DNA of 64,000 bases from Gallionella sp. (lineage in GTDB: Bacteria; Pseudomonadota; Gammaproteobacteria; Burkholderiales; Gallionellaceae). Of this stretch, positions 40,329 to 48,730 are shown piece by piece. Made by a program: the position numbers and the translations under genes. The notes below the pieces were generated by a model. The model worked only from the letters and a program-made list of their open reading frames with translations. It did no database searches and had not been told where the DNA came from. The first letter of the stretch is position 1; every line of letters starts with the position of its first letter. Where the stretch lies: NCBI GenBank assembly GCA_028714895.1, contig JAQTLM010000001.1, positions 141,468 to 205,467 of the forward strand. The letters are read 5' to 3'.

Positions 40329-42367
40329 TGGATGCGCCCAGCACCGCAGACGATCTGTTCCTGCTCGCCATCAACCTGACCAAACGCTGCAACCTCGCCT
40401 GCGCCCATTGCTACATGGACGCGGAAACCATGCAGCATGGCGGCGAGAATGAACTGACCACGGAAGAGGTGTGCGATCTGCTGGACGAGATTGCGGGCCG
40501 CAGCACCGAGACCATGGTCGTGCTCACCGGCGGTGAGCCGCTGATGCGCGGCGACCTGGAGGAGCTGGTGGCCCATGGCAACGGACGCGGCCTTGCGATG
40601 GTGGTGGGAACGAACGGCGTGGCGCTCACCGAGAAGCGTGTGCAGTCGCTGAAGGCCGCCGGGGCAATGGGTGTCGGTATCAGCGTCGATTCCCTCGATC
40701 CGGAAAAGCATGATGCCTTCCGCGGGCTGCGAGGCGCGTGGGAAAAAACCATGCAGGGCATCGAGGCCTGCAAGCGCCATGGCTTGCCCTTCCAGATTCA
40801 TTTTTCCGTCACCGAAGCCAATGCCGAAGAAGTGCCGTCCATGATCGACTTCGCCCGCGCCGCAGGCGCGCGGGTGTTGAATGTGTTTTTTCTGGTGTGC
40901 ACCGGGCGCGGCGAATCCATGTCGGACATCAGCCCCATTACTTACGAGCGGGTGCTCAACCAACTGGTGGCGGCGCAGGAGCAAAGCCGGGACCTGCTGA
41001 TCCGCGCGCGCTGCGCGCCCCATTACAAGCGCATCGCCTACCAGCGCGATTCCGCATCGACGCTCACCCGCGCCGCGGGCTATGAAGGCGGCGGCTGCCT
41101 CGCGGGCATCCATTATTGCCGTATCACGCCGGAAGGCGGCGTGACGGCCTGCCCGTATATTCCCGAGGAAGAGGGCAGTATCCGCGACAAAAAATTCTGG
41201 GACATCTGGGATCAATCGCTCACCTTTCAATCCCTGCGCAATCCGATGCTGCAAGGAAAGTGCGGCAGCTGTGAATTCCAGAAGTTGTGCGGCGGCTGCC
41301 GGGCGCGGCCTCTCGCGATGGGCGGCAGTCTGATGGATACCGATCCCTGGTGCGTCCATACGCCGGATGGTTCTGCCGTCATCGAACCGTTGGTTGAACA
41401 ACCAAAGAAACTTGCGTGGAGCGAGGAGGCGGAGAAACGCCTGTCGCGGGTTCCCTCCTTCCTGCGCAAGATGGTCAGGAGCCGTGCCGAAAGTTATGTG
41501 CACGAATTGGGTTTGCAGATGGTGAACGAAGAACACCTGGCTATTTTGTCCGCAAAACGTTTTGGCAGTGCTGGGCCACCCCGGCCAAATACAAGCGAGG
41601 AAAAAGCTCAACAGTCAGCCAATCAGTTTCCCGGCGATTCGCTGCCGTGGAGCGAGCAGGCAAAAGAGCGCCTCGCCGCCATGCCCGCATTTCTGCAGGA
41701 AGGGGTGCGCGCGATTGCCGAGGATGTCGCCCGTTCCGAGGGCAGACTGGAAGTCAATATCAAGCTTCTGGATCGGCTGGAATCGGAGCAGCAGCCCGGC
41801 CGCAGTTTGCCGTGGACGGATGAAGCGGAACAGATGCTTGCAGCGTTTCTCGCCGAAAAAGCGCCTCAGGTACGCATGTTTATCGCACCCGCACTGGAAA
41901 GCGCGGCGGAGAACTTCACTAAAAAACGACGCGCCGCAACCGTGGAGCGGGCCGATGTCGAGGCAGCCATCGCCCAACTGACCGGTGGGGTGGAATGGGA
42001 TAAAGATGCACTGGCGCGTGCATTGTCTGCTCCCGACTTCATTCGCGCAGGCATCAAGAAGGCCGCCGAATTCAATGCGCGCAAGGAAGGCCTCGAGTGC
42101 ATCACCTCCGCCGACCTGACGCGCTTCCGCAACAGCGCGATGATGCGCGCGGTGCAGCGCATGAAGGGCTTCGGGATACAGGAGTTGAGCTTCGATGCCT
42201 ACGCGATCGCGCGTGATTGCGTGCCGCGCCTCAAGGATAATCCCGAAGCCGACAAGCGTTTTGATACCATCCGCAATTTCGTTGCGGCGCGAAAAAATCC
42301 CGGCGATTTGCTGGGCCAGGATTTGCTCGAAAAAATGAAGGCGCAGCTTAAGGTGAACAAGGATTGA
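40328..42367 (+). CDS. Radical SAM/SPASM protein (NirJ/AhbD-like) with four PCP_red-type modules
   Basis: A 679-residue protein. The radical SAM cluster motif is C21-x3-C25-x2-C28 (RCNLACAHCY), followed by VLTGGEPLMRGDLEEL and ISVDSLDPEKHDAFRGLRGAW. A SPASM region (~255-345) has GCLAGIHYC, CPYIPEEEGSIRD, CGSCEFQKLCGGCRARP and DPWC, the pattern of haem-biosynthesis enzymes NirJ (haem d1) and AhbC/AhbD (alternative haem pathway). From W364 onward four modules begin at W364, W441, W496 and W557, similar to those in the preceding protein. The start at 40328 follows from overlap with the upstream stop and the conserved N-terminus. A tetrapyrrole substrate is likely; which one is unknown. Confidence 0.85.
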   Translation: MDAPSTADDLFLLAINLTKRCNLACAHCYMDAETMQHGGENELTTEEVCDLLDEIAGRSTETMVVLTGGEPLMRGDLEELVAHGNGRGLAMVVGTNGVALTEKRVQSLKAAGAMGVGISVDSLDPEKHDAFRGLRGAWEKTMQGIEACKRHGLPFQIHFSVTEANAEEVPSMIDFARAAGARVLNVFFLVCTGRGESMSDISPITYERVLNQLVAAQEQSRDLLIRARCAPHYKRIAYQRDSASTLTRAAGYEGGGCLAGIHYCRITPEGGVTACPYIPEEEGSIRDKKFWDIWDQSLTFQSLRNPMLQGKCGSCEFQKLCGGCRARPLAMGGSLMDTDPWCVHTPDGSAVIEPLVEQPKKLAWSEEAEKRLSRVPSFLRKMVRSRAESYVHELGLQMVNEEHLAILSAKRFGSAGPPRPNTSEEKAQQSANQFPGDSLPWSEQAKERLAAMPAFLQEGVRAIAEDVARSEGRLEVNIKLLDRLESEQQPGRSLPWTDEAEQMLAAFLAEKAPQVRMFIAPALESAAENFTKKRRAATVERADVEAAIAQLTGGVEWDKDALARALSAPDFIRAGIKKAAEFNARKEGLECITSADLTRFRNSAMMRAVQRMKGFGIQELSFDAYAIARDCVPRLKDNPEADKRFDTIRNFVAARKNPGDLLGQDLLEKMKAQLKVNKD

Positions 42368-42412
42368 TTGCTAAGATTTACATAATTAATGGCAGATACC
42401 TATACAGCAACC

Positions 42413-42543
42413 GTCATTCCGGCGAAGGCCGGAATCCAGGCAATTAACAATACCCCCACGCAGTGGGACAACAGCAAAAACACGGCTTTGTCCGCTATGC
42501 GGAGCTTTTTGACGAGCTGGATTCCGGCCTTCGCCGGAATGAC
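42413..42543. repeat. Perfect 27-bp inverted repeat between radical SAM and hemY-like genes
   Basis: The arms at 42413-42439 and 42517-42543 are exact reverse complements (core attccggcgaaggccggaat, each arm itself nearly palindromic). This is a widespread proteobacterial intergenic repeat type. It occupies most of the 250-bp gap and may modulate read-through. Confidence 0.85.
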
Positions 42544-42617
42544 GAATCGGTTTAAACGTTATCTTTGAATTATGCAAAGTCCAATAATCGATCAAGACAG
42601 AAGCCAACGGCATAGCG

Positions 42618-44075
42618 ATGGACAAAGTTGACGTACTCATAATCGGCGGCGGCATTTCGGGGCTGGCCTCGGCGTGGTGGCTGGCGCGCAGCGGCCTGTC
42701 CGTCGAGGTATGGGAGGCCGACGAGCGACCGGGCGGCAAGATCATGAGCACCCGGCAGGATGGCTATCTCACCGAACGCGCCGCGTCCATGGTGTTGAAT
42801 TTTCGCCCCGAGGTTGCGGAGCTGGTGCGCGAGGCAGGGCTGGAACCGGCCAAGACCGCCCGCTTGCCTGCCGCCGAGGCGCATCGTTACCTTTTGCATC
42901 GCGGCCGCCTGAAGGCGCTGCCGATGCGCCTGGGCGCGATGGTGGCTTCGCCGTTATGGAGCCTGCGTGGAAAATTGCGCCTGCTGGCCGAACCGTTCGT
43001 GTTATCCGGCGGGCGGGCCGACGAGTCGGTCAGCGAATTTATCACCCGCCGGCTGGGTCGTGAGGTTTTGGAAAAAGCCATGGAGCCCTTCATTGCCGGC
43101 GTGCTGGCGGCGGATGCGGATCAGGCCAGCGCCGCTGCCGTCCTGCCGCGCCTTGTCGCATTGGAGCGGCGCTATGGCAGCATCGCTGCCGGAGTTCTGC
43201 TCAACCGTGTATTGCGCCGGCGCACGGCCAGCGTTACTGAAACTTTTTCCTTCCGTGGCGGCATGGGTACGCTGGTGGAGACTCTGGCCGGAACTCCCGG
43301 AATCAAGATGCGCACCGGCCATACTGCAGAGGAACTGGTGCGCGAGCGGGATGGCTGGCAGGCTACAGCGGCAATACCACAAGGGCAGCGTACCGTGTCC
43401 GCCTGCCATGTGATCGTGGCAACACCCGCCCCTGCGGCGGCTGTGCTGGTCAACTCACTGGACAAGGAACTGGCGGAGTTGCTGCGCGGCATAAGCTATG
43501 CCGGCGTGACGGTCGTGCATGCAGGGATGGCTCGCGCCGCCGTGGGGCATCCACTCGACGGCAGCGGATTTCTGGCGCCAAAGGGCGAGAGTGCAGCCCT
43601 GACGGGTAATCTGTGGATGAGCATCCTGTTCCCGGGTCGGGCACCTCCGGGGAAAGTCCTGCTGACTTCCTATCTGGGCGGTGCACGCGCACCCCAGGTG
43701 GCGGACTGGGACGACGAGCGCGTCGTCGACGAGACACTCAGAACGTTGCGCCCGCTGATGGATTTAAAAGCCGATCCGGAGATGGTGCGCATCGACAGGC
43801 ATCAGCAGGCCCTGCCCGCGTATCACGGTGCCTATCAGGCACGAATGCAGGCCATCACGGCCCGTTTGCAACATATTCCCGGACTTCACATCGAGGCCAA
43901 CTATCGGGGAGGGGTGTCGGTGCGCGACCGCCTTGCCTGCGGCTATGCGGTGGCAAACCATATCCTGGGGGCACGGCGCTGGCCATCCGTTGAGCGGAAG
44001 AGGCACGAAGAAACTGAAAAGTCAGGTGAGAAGGCGGCGTACCCTCTGGAATCAATGAATACAGCCATTGAATGA
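42618..44075 (+). CDS. hemG: Protoporphyrinogen/coproporphyrinogen oxidase-like flavoprotein (HemY type)
   Basis: A 485-residue FAD-dependent amine-oxidase-fold protein. N-terminal dinucleotide site IIGGGISGLASAWWLARSG, then EADERPGGKIMSTRQDG; LGREVLEKAMEPFIAGVLAADADQASAAAVLPRL is characteristic of HemY oxidases, and the C-terminus GLHIEANYRGGVSVRDRLACG holds the FAD-closing motif. HemY enzymes remove six electrons from protoporphyrinogen IX. The placement beside the NirJ/AhbD-like gene supports a tetrapyrrole role. The C-terminal tail is charged and not conserved. HemY and other phytoene-desaturase-like oxidases are hard to separate without alignment. Confidence 0.8.
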   Translation: MDKVDVLIIGGGISGLASAWWLARSGLSVEVWEADERPGGKIMSTRQDGYLTERAASMVLNFRPEVAELVREAGLEPAKTARLPAAEAHRYLLHRGRLKALPMRLGAMVASPLWSLRGKLRLLAEPFVLSGGRADESVSEFITRRLGREVLEKAMEPFIAGVLAADADQASAAAVLPRLVALERRYGSIAAGVLLNRVLRRRTASVTETFSFRGGMGTLVETLAGTPGIKMRTGHTAEELVRERDGWQATAAIPQGQRTVSACHVIVATPAPAAAVLVNSLDKELAELLRGISYAGVTVVHAGMARAAVGHPLDGSGFLAPKGESAALTGNLWMSILFPGRAPPGKVLLTSYLGGARAPQVADWDDERVVDETLRTLRPLMDLKADPEMVRIDRHQQALPAYHGAYQARMQAITARLQHIPGLHIEANYRGGVSVRDRLACGYAVANHILGARRWPSVERKRHEETEKSGEKAAYPLESMNTAIE

Positions 44076-44111
44076 AAATTGCTCAATAGAAAGACCGGCA
44101 AGATGGATGGC

Positions 44112-44256
44112 ATGGGGTGGTAGGGCGGTTGGCGCAGAACGGTGTGCGAAAAATCGTAAATGCATTGATAATGTTGTCAATTAAAGTTGCGGCAGGAATC
44201 AAGCAACCTTTATCGTCGAGTGCCGCGCCGAATCATTGCGGCCTTCTGAAAATATT
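44112..44256 (+). pseudogene. Remnant of hexose-6-phosphate mutarotase 3' end
   Basis: This stretch aligns by eye with 29931-30054, the end of the mutarotase gene, with many substitutions and small indels. In one frame it still reads TFIVECRAESL against TLIVEYRAESL of the intact gene, upstream of which ggcggttggcgcagaac matches ggatggctggcgcgaaat. An in-frame stop and indels break it. It stands immediately before a lipoprotein cytochrome gene, the same order as at 29-30 kb. Confidence 0.75.
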
Positions 44257-44275
44257 TAAAGTTGGGGAGAAAATT

Positions 44276-44917
44276 ATGCGTACACAAAATATCTTGCTGA
44301 TGTCGTTGTTTGTCTCGCTGTATGGCTGCCAGCCGGAAGCGCCTAAACCAACGGCTGCCGCTCCTGTTGCTGCGGAGTCATCCGCTTTGCCGGCCCAGAC
44401 AGGGCAGGCTGCACAACCGGTAGTGAGTGAGGCGACTGCGACCGCGCCAGTTCAGCAGATTGAGCCTGTATCCGCAGAAAAAGCCGCACAACCCGTGACT
44501 AAGGAAAAAATAGCGGCGGTGGTGAAAGAAAAAGCGCCGCAACCGGCCGTTGCGGAAAAACCTTCACCTGTCCCAGCGACTGCTGCGCCGGTTGCGAAGG
44601 TCGAGCCGGCGCCGGTTATCGCCGAGGCCAAGCCGGAGGCGAAATCCGGGCCTGCGGTATCCGAAGCGGATGCCATGCAATTGGCCAAAAAGAGCAACTG
44701 CCTTGCTTGCCATGCGGTCGACAAAAAAGTGGTTGGACCAGCATGGAAGGATGTGGCGGCCAAATACCGCGGCGATGCCGAAGCCGAAGCCAGGTTGATG
44801 AATAAGATCGCCAAGGGGAGTAGCGGCGTGTGGGGTGCGATGGCGATGCCGCCCAGCCCGCAAGTTAGTGAAGCGGACCGCAAAATGCTGGCAAGATTTG
44901 TGTTGTCTTTAAAGTAA
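44276..44917 (+). CDS. Lipoprotein monohaem cytochrome c with long Ala/Pro linker
   Basis: A 213-residue protein. The N-terminus MRTQNILLMSLFVSLYGC is a lipoprotein signal nearly identical to that of the cytochrome at 30091. Residues ~20-130 are a low-complexity Ala/Pro/Glu/Lys/Val tether, and residues ~135-213 form a class I cytochrome with CLACH, VVGPAWKDVAAKYRG and MAMPPSPQVSEADRK (distal Met). The tether would let the haem domain reach far from the inner or outer membrane. The haem domain is very like the soluble cytochrome at 45062. Start chosen from the GGGGAG site and lipobox; the upstream extension is pseudogene. Confidence 0.87.
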   Translation: MRTQNILLMSLFVSLYGCQPEAPKPTAAAPVAAESSALPAQTGQAAQPVVSEATATAPVQQIEPVSAEKAAQPVTKEKIAAVVKEKAPQPAVAEKPSPVPATAAPVAKVEPAPVIAEAKPEAKSGPAVSEADAMQLAKKSNCLACHAVDKKVVGPAWKDVAAKYRGDAEAEARLMNKIAKGSSGVWGAMAMPPSPQVSEADRKMLARFVLSLK

Positions 44918-45061
44918 GTGTGTCAACGCTGCGGAGCGGGGTTGCGTTATTACCTTGCCGCCTAAAAGTTGATTGGCAAAGTGGGTGGAGTTGTTTAGAA
45001 TCGACAGCGAAGGCATGACCTTCATATAGTTAAGATTTTTTAATCACGAAACGGAGAGAAT

Positions 45062-45382
45062 ATGAAATCTATTATCGTAAGCATGGTTGCAGCAGCAGGT
45101 TTGATGGTTGCAGGTAGCGCGCTGGCAGCTGATATGCCGGACTTGGCCAAGAAGAATAATTGCACAGCATGTCATGCAATTGACAAAAAGGTGGTTGGCC
45201 CGGCTTGGATGGACGTTTCCAAAAAGTACAAGGGCGACGCCACTGCAAAAGCCAAATTGGCTACCAAGATGATCAAGGGCGGCGGCGGTGTATGGGGTGC
45301 CATGCCGATGCCAGCTAGCCCAAAGCTTAGCGAAGCTGATGCTGGTGCATTGGTAGATTTCGTTCTGGGCTTGGCAAAGTAA
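45062..45382 (+). CDS. Soluble periplasmic cytochrome c (c551/c552 class)
   Basis: A 106-residue cytochrome: signal peptide (1-22, ending ALA), haem site CTACH, VVGPAWMDVSKKYKGD and distal Met in GAMPMPASPKLSEADAG, C-terminal helix DFVLGLAK. It has full length for the family and lies 144 bp after a paralogous lipoprotein cytochrome, with its own CGGAGAG ribosome site and a terminator. Likely a periplasmic shuttle, for example between Cyc2 and terminal oxidases. Confidence 0.92.
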   Translation: MKSIIVSMVAAAGLMVAGSALAADMPDLAKKNNCTACHAIDKKVVGPAWMDVSKKYKGDATAKAKLATKMIKGGGGVWGAMPMPASPKLSEADAGALVDFVLGLAK

Positions 45383-45402
45383 GAAAGCAGCAGGAGTTCT
45401 CG

Positions 45403-45429
45403 AAAAAGCCGGCGCAAGCCGGCTTTTTT
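45403..45429 (+). terminator. Rho-independent terminator after cytochrome c gene
   Basis: The stem agccggc/gccggct with a GCAA loop is flanked by an A-run and a T-run (cttttttg). A classic intrinsic terminator, usable from both sides. Confidence 0.92.
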
Positions 45430-45540
45430 GTTGCGCGTTAACCGATGACTAGCCCGGCGTTAACCAGCAGCTTATGTCACCGTATTTTGCGAGTTGGGCA
45501 TAAAGCCGCCCATCCCTACGAACCCCACTTGGTGACTTAG

Positions 45541-45720
45541 CCGAATGGCTATGCAAAGCTTGTGCTGGGTTATAACCAGCCACTTGGTTGTCGTTAACCA
45601 ATGACTTGGCTGGCGTAGTTTGCCAACTTAGTCAGATGGCTATGCAAAGCCTTTTGACAACCAAGTGGAATGGCTAGCAGTTCTATCAGTCAGATGGCTA
45701 TGCAAAGCTAAATTGACAAG
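45541..45720. repeat. Composite of family A and family B REP-like elements (nested)
   Basis: Family A half ataaccagccacttggttgtc (45572-45592) is interrupted by a family B unit (45593-45654, gttaaccaatgacttggctgg ... atggctatgcaaagc) and resumes as gacaaccaagtggaatggctag (45655-45678). A further partial unit (gtcagatggctatgcaaagc) follows at 45689-45708, and another partial (gaatggctatgcaaagct) precedes at 45543. The remainder of the 417-bp gap 45383-45799 holds the terminator at 45403 and no gene. Confidence 0.8.
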
Positions 45721-45799
45721 CAGCGCGCCCGCTACGCATAATCCGTTGGAGCTTTTCAGGAGTGTGCTCAAACTCCAAGTACAACATTCTTCCAGGGAA

Positions 45800-47770
45800 A
45801 TGGAAAACACACTCTCGCTCGTCCTTATCCTGCTTGCTACCGCCGTATTGGTGGTGGTGCTGTGCCGTATCCTGCATTTGCCGGTGATGCTGGGTTATCT
45901 GGTGGTCGGCATCCTGATCGGCCCGCATGCCTTGGCGTGGATGCCCGATGCGGCAGGTACACAGCATCTTGCCGAGTTTGGCGTGGTGTTCCTGATGTTC
46001 AGCATCGGTCTGGAATTCAGTTTGACGCGCTTGACGGCGATGAAGCGCACGGTGTTCGGTTTGGGCGGCGCGCAGGTAGCCGCGACCATGCTGCTGGTCA
46101 TGGTGACCGCCGCTGTGTTCGGGCTGGATTGGCGCGCCGGACTGGCTTTGGGCGGTGTATTGGCGATGTCTTCCACCGCGATTGTCAGCAAGATGCTGGT
46201 CGAACGCGCCGAGCTGAATCTGCCCTACGGTCAGCAGATGATGGGCGTGCTGCTGTTTCAGGATCTTGCCGTGGTTCCGCTGCTGATCATCATTCCCGCG
46301 CTGGCCTCGAACACTGGCGATCTTTCCGCCACGCTGGCCTATGCGACGCTCAAGGCAATAGCGGTGTTGCTGGTGCTGCTGGTGTTCGGGCAGCACGTCA
46401 TGCGGCCATGGTTTCACGTCGTGGCGCGGCAGAAATCCTCCGAATTATTCATGCTCAACGTGCTGCTTATCACGCTGGGGCTGGCTTATTTCACCGAGCT
46501 GGCGGGCTTGTCGCTGGCGTTGGGCGCGTTTGTCGCAGGCATGCTGATTTCAGAAACCGAATACCGCTACCAGGTGGAAGAAGACATCAAACCGTTCCGC
46601 GACGTGCTGCTCGGCCTATTCTTCGTGACCATCGGTATGAAGCTCGATCTGGGCAGCGTCGTGGCGGATTTCGGCTGGGTACTGCTGGCCTTGCTGGCGC
46701 TGATCCTGTTCAAGGCATTGATCGTGGCATTGTTGGCGCGCGCCCTGGAAGGAGATTGGGGTGTCGCGCTGCGTAGCGCGATTGGCCTGGCGCAGGCTGG
46801 CGAATTTGGCTTCGTGCTGCTGACGCTGGCGGACGGCGTACATTTGCTCAATGACGCAACCATGCAAATCACGCTGGCGGCAATGCTGCTTTCCATGCTG
46901 GCGGCACCCTTCCTGATTCAGCACGGCGAGGCGATTGCGCGGCGTTTCTCTGCCGCCGAATGGACCAGCCGCGCCATGCAGATGCATCAGATCGCCATTC
47001 AAAGCATGGGTAGCAGTGGGCATGTCATCATTTGCGGCTATGGGCGCAGCGGGCATACGCTGGCAAGCTTTCTTGAAGAAGAGAAGCTGAGCTTCATCGC
47101 GCTGGATCTCGATTCGCGCCGCGTGCGCGAAGCCGTTGCTGCCAGGAAAAGTGTGGTGTACGGCGACGCCGCCAAGCGCGAAGTATTGATGGCCGCCGGG
47201 CTGATGCGTGCCAGGGCTTTGGTCGTATCCTACAAAGACAAGCATTCCGCGCTGGCGATCTTGCGTCATGTCAAAGAACTGCGCCCGGATTTGCCGGTCG
47301 TGGTGCGCACCAACGACGATACGCATGTGGAAGCGTTAAAAGAGGCCGGCGCGGCGGAAGTGGTCGCCGAAGTGCTGGAGGGCAGCGTGATGCTCGCGTC
47401 GCAAACCTTGCTGATGGCAGGGGTGCCGCTTAACCGCGTGATCCGCCGCGTCCAGGAAAGCCGCGCGCGCCGTTACGCGGTGTTCAGCGGCTATTTGCGC
47501 ACTGCCCAATACGAAGCCGGTGAGGCAACAGACCGCTTGCAGCAGCGATTTTTGAGTGTGTTGCTCAAGGAAGATTCCATCGCAGTAGGCAAGCAATTGC
47601 GTGAGGTTAATCTGGATGCCCTGAACATCGAAGTGAACGCGGTGCGCCGCCACGGTGTGCGCGGCGCGCAGCCGAGCGAAGAAATGCAGTTGCAAGCAGG
47701 CGATGTGCTGGTGCTGCTGGGGTTGCCGGAAGCGTTGCAGCAGGCGGAGGAAAAGCTGCACAAAGGGTAG
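45800..47770 (+). CDS. Monovalent cation:proton antiporter-2 (KefB/RosB type) with TrkA-N domain
   Basis: A 656-residue inner-membrane protein: about 12 hydrophobic segments over ~1-385 (Na_H_exchanger domain; LHLPVMLGYLVVGILIGP, SSTAIVSKML, FFVTIGMKLDLG), then a TrkA-N nucleotide-binding domain (~410-530; HVIICGYGRSGHTLASFLEEE) and a TrkA-C domain (~570-655). Glutathione-type gating residues of KefC were not assessed. The longer frame upstream of 45800 runs through repeat DNA; MENTLSLVL is preceded by a CAGGGAAA site. Confidence 0.92.
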   Translation: MENTLSLVLILLATAVLVVVLCRILHLPVMLGYLVVGILIGPHALAWMPDAAGTQHLAEFGVVFLMFSIGLEFSLTRLTAMKRTVFGLGGAQVAATMLLVMVTAAVFGLDWRAGLALGGVLAMSSTAIVSKMLVERAELNLPYGQQMMGVLLFQDLAVVPLLIIIPALASNTGDLSATLAYATLKAIAVLLVLLVFGQHVMRPWFHVVARQKSSELFMLNVLLITLGLAYFTELAGLSLALGAFVAGMLISETEYRYQVEEDIKPFRDVLLGLFFVTIGMKLDLGSVVADFGWVLLALLALILFKALIVALLARALEGDWGVALRSAIGLAQAGEFGFVLLTLADGVHLLNDATMQITLAAMLLSMLAAPFLIQHGEAIARRFSAAEWTSRAMQMHQIAIQSMGSSGHVIICGYGRSGHTLASFLEEEKLSFIALDLDSRRVREAVAARKSVVYGDAAKREVLMAAGLMRARALVVSYKDKHSALAILRHVKELRPDLPVVVRTNDDTHVEALKEAGAAEVVAEVLEGSVMLASQTLLMAGVPLNRVIRRVQESRARRYAVFSGYLRTAQYEAGEATDRLQQRFLSVLLKEDSIAVGKQLREVNLDALNIEVNAVRRHGVRGAQPSEEMQLQAGDVLVLLGLPEALQQAEEKLHKG

Positions 47771-47821
47771 CGCGGAAGACAAGGCGCACCAACTCTGCGT
47801 TGCCGGAATAACGGCGGCAAT

Positions 47822-47846
47822 AAAAAAGCCCGCCGAAGCGGGCTTG
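47822..47846 (-). terminator. Terminator of the pilin-like gene
   Basis: On the minus strand the stem aagcccgc/gcgggctt with TTCG loop is followed by ttttatt. It lies 21 bp past the pilin-like stop and converges with the antiporter gene. Confidence 0.88.
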
Positions 47847-47867
47847 AATGTCACGCCGGGTGATTCA

Positions 47868-48551
47868 TTAAACGCCCATGCACACTGTGTATGGTGTCGC
47901 ATCATCAATGGCTGTTGTTGCTATTGCGTTTACGGGTACGGCGGCTGGGTGAGCTGCGTCCACCATGACCATCATGGAGCCCGTTGCGGTGTTGCCATCA
48001 TCCAGCGTGACGTCCAGCTGTTTGGCAAATTTTCCAAGAATCCCGCCAGAGCAGATGATATACGAGCCTCTCAATCCGGTGATGGGCAGATTGGTTGCGG
48101 TTCCATTGGTAATACCGATTCTTCCGCCCACCGCATTCGTAGGCAGGTAGGTGGTAAGGTTGACAACGGTCTCGCCCGGTGCAAGCCCGGCGAGGCGTAC
48201 ATGCTGCCAGAACGCTACCGATTCATCAGTGGCCGTCATGGAATCCCACATCCCATTGATGACGCCGTTACCCGTGGGTCCGGTGGTTGCTACGCAGGTG
48301 GTGATAGGCGCGGTGGTACACACGGCCCCAAGGTGGGTGTCTACGTTGGCATCATCCCCCGGCAGCGCCTTGAACTTGTCCTGGTAGCCGTAGATGAATA
48401 CCGGAATGTTCTTGAAATCTGCGGCGAGGTTCTTGACCCTAGCGCTGTTGATGAGTTCCTGCCCCTTCAGCACACCGCCGAGCAACAGGCCGATGATCAC
48501 CAGCACGATGGCGATTTCGATCAAGGTAAAGCCGGATTGATTACGTTTCAT
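47868..48551 (-). CDS. Type IV pilin-like / pseudopilin protein
   Basis: A 227-residue prepilin. The class III leader MKRNQSG is cut by PilD before FTLIEIAIVLVIIGLLLGGVLKG, with Glu at mature position 5. The globular part has several Cys residues, including a possible C-terminal disulfide (CSGG...CMGV), and Gly/Thr-rich loops. The sequence resembles large pseudopilins in stand-alone loci rather than PilA. The predicted processing enzyme is PilD at 22576. It is divergent from the sensor kinase gene, with 179 bp between. Confidence 0.85.
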   Translation of the reverse strand: MKRNQSGFTLIEIAIVLVIIGLLLGGVLKGQELINSARVKNLAADFKNIPVFIYGYQDKFKALPGDDANVDTHLGAVCTTAPITTCVATTGPTGNGVINGMWDSMTATDESVAFWQHVRLAGLAPGETVVNLTTYLPTNAVGGRIGITNGTATNLPITGLRGSYIICSGGILGKFAKQLDVTLDDGNTATGSMMVMVDAAHPAAVPVNAIATTAIDDATPYTVCMGV

Positions 48552-48730
48552 TATGATACCCTCCTGATGAGATTTCGGATGTTACGTCAAGATTACAGCA
48601 AATGCCGTGCCAATGGTGGCCTGTTTTTGCTGCAAAGCAGGCACTGCAAGGGTTTACATTTGAATAATGAGGCATTGCGTAAATTTGGACAATCCCTGTT
48701 TTGACGAGATGCTGACAGAATGGTGACGAA

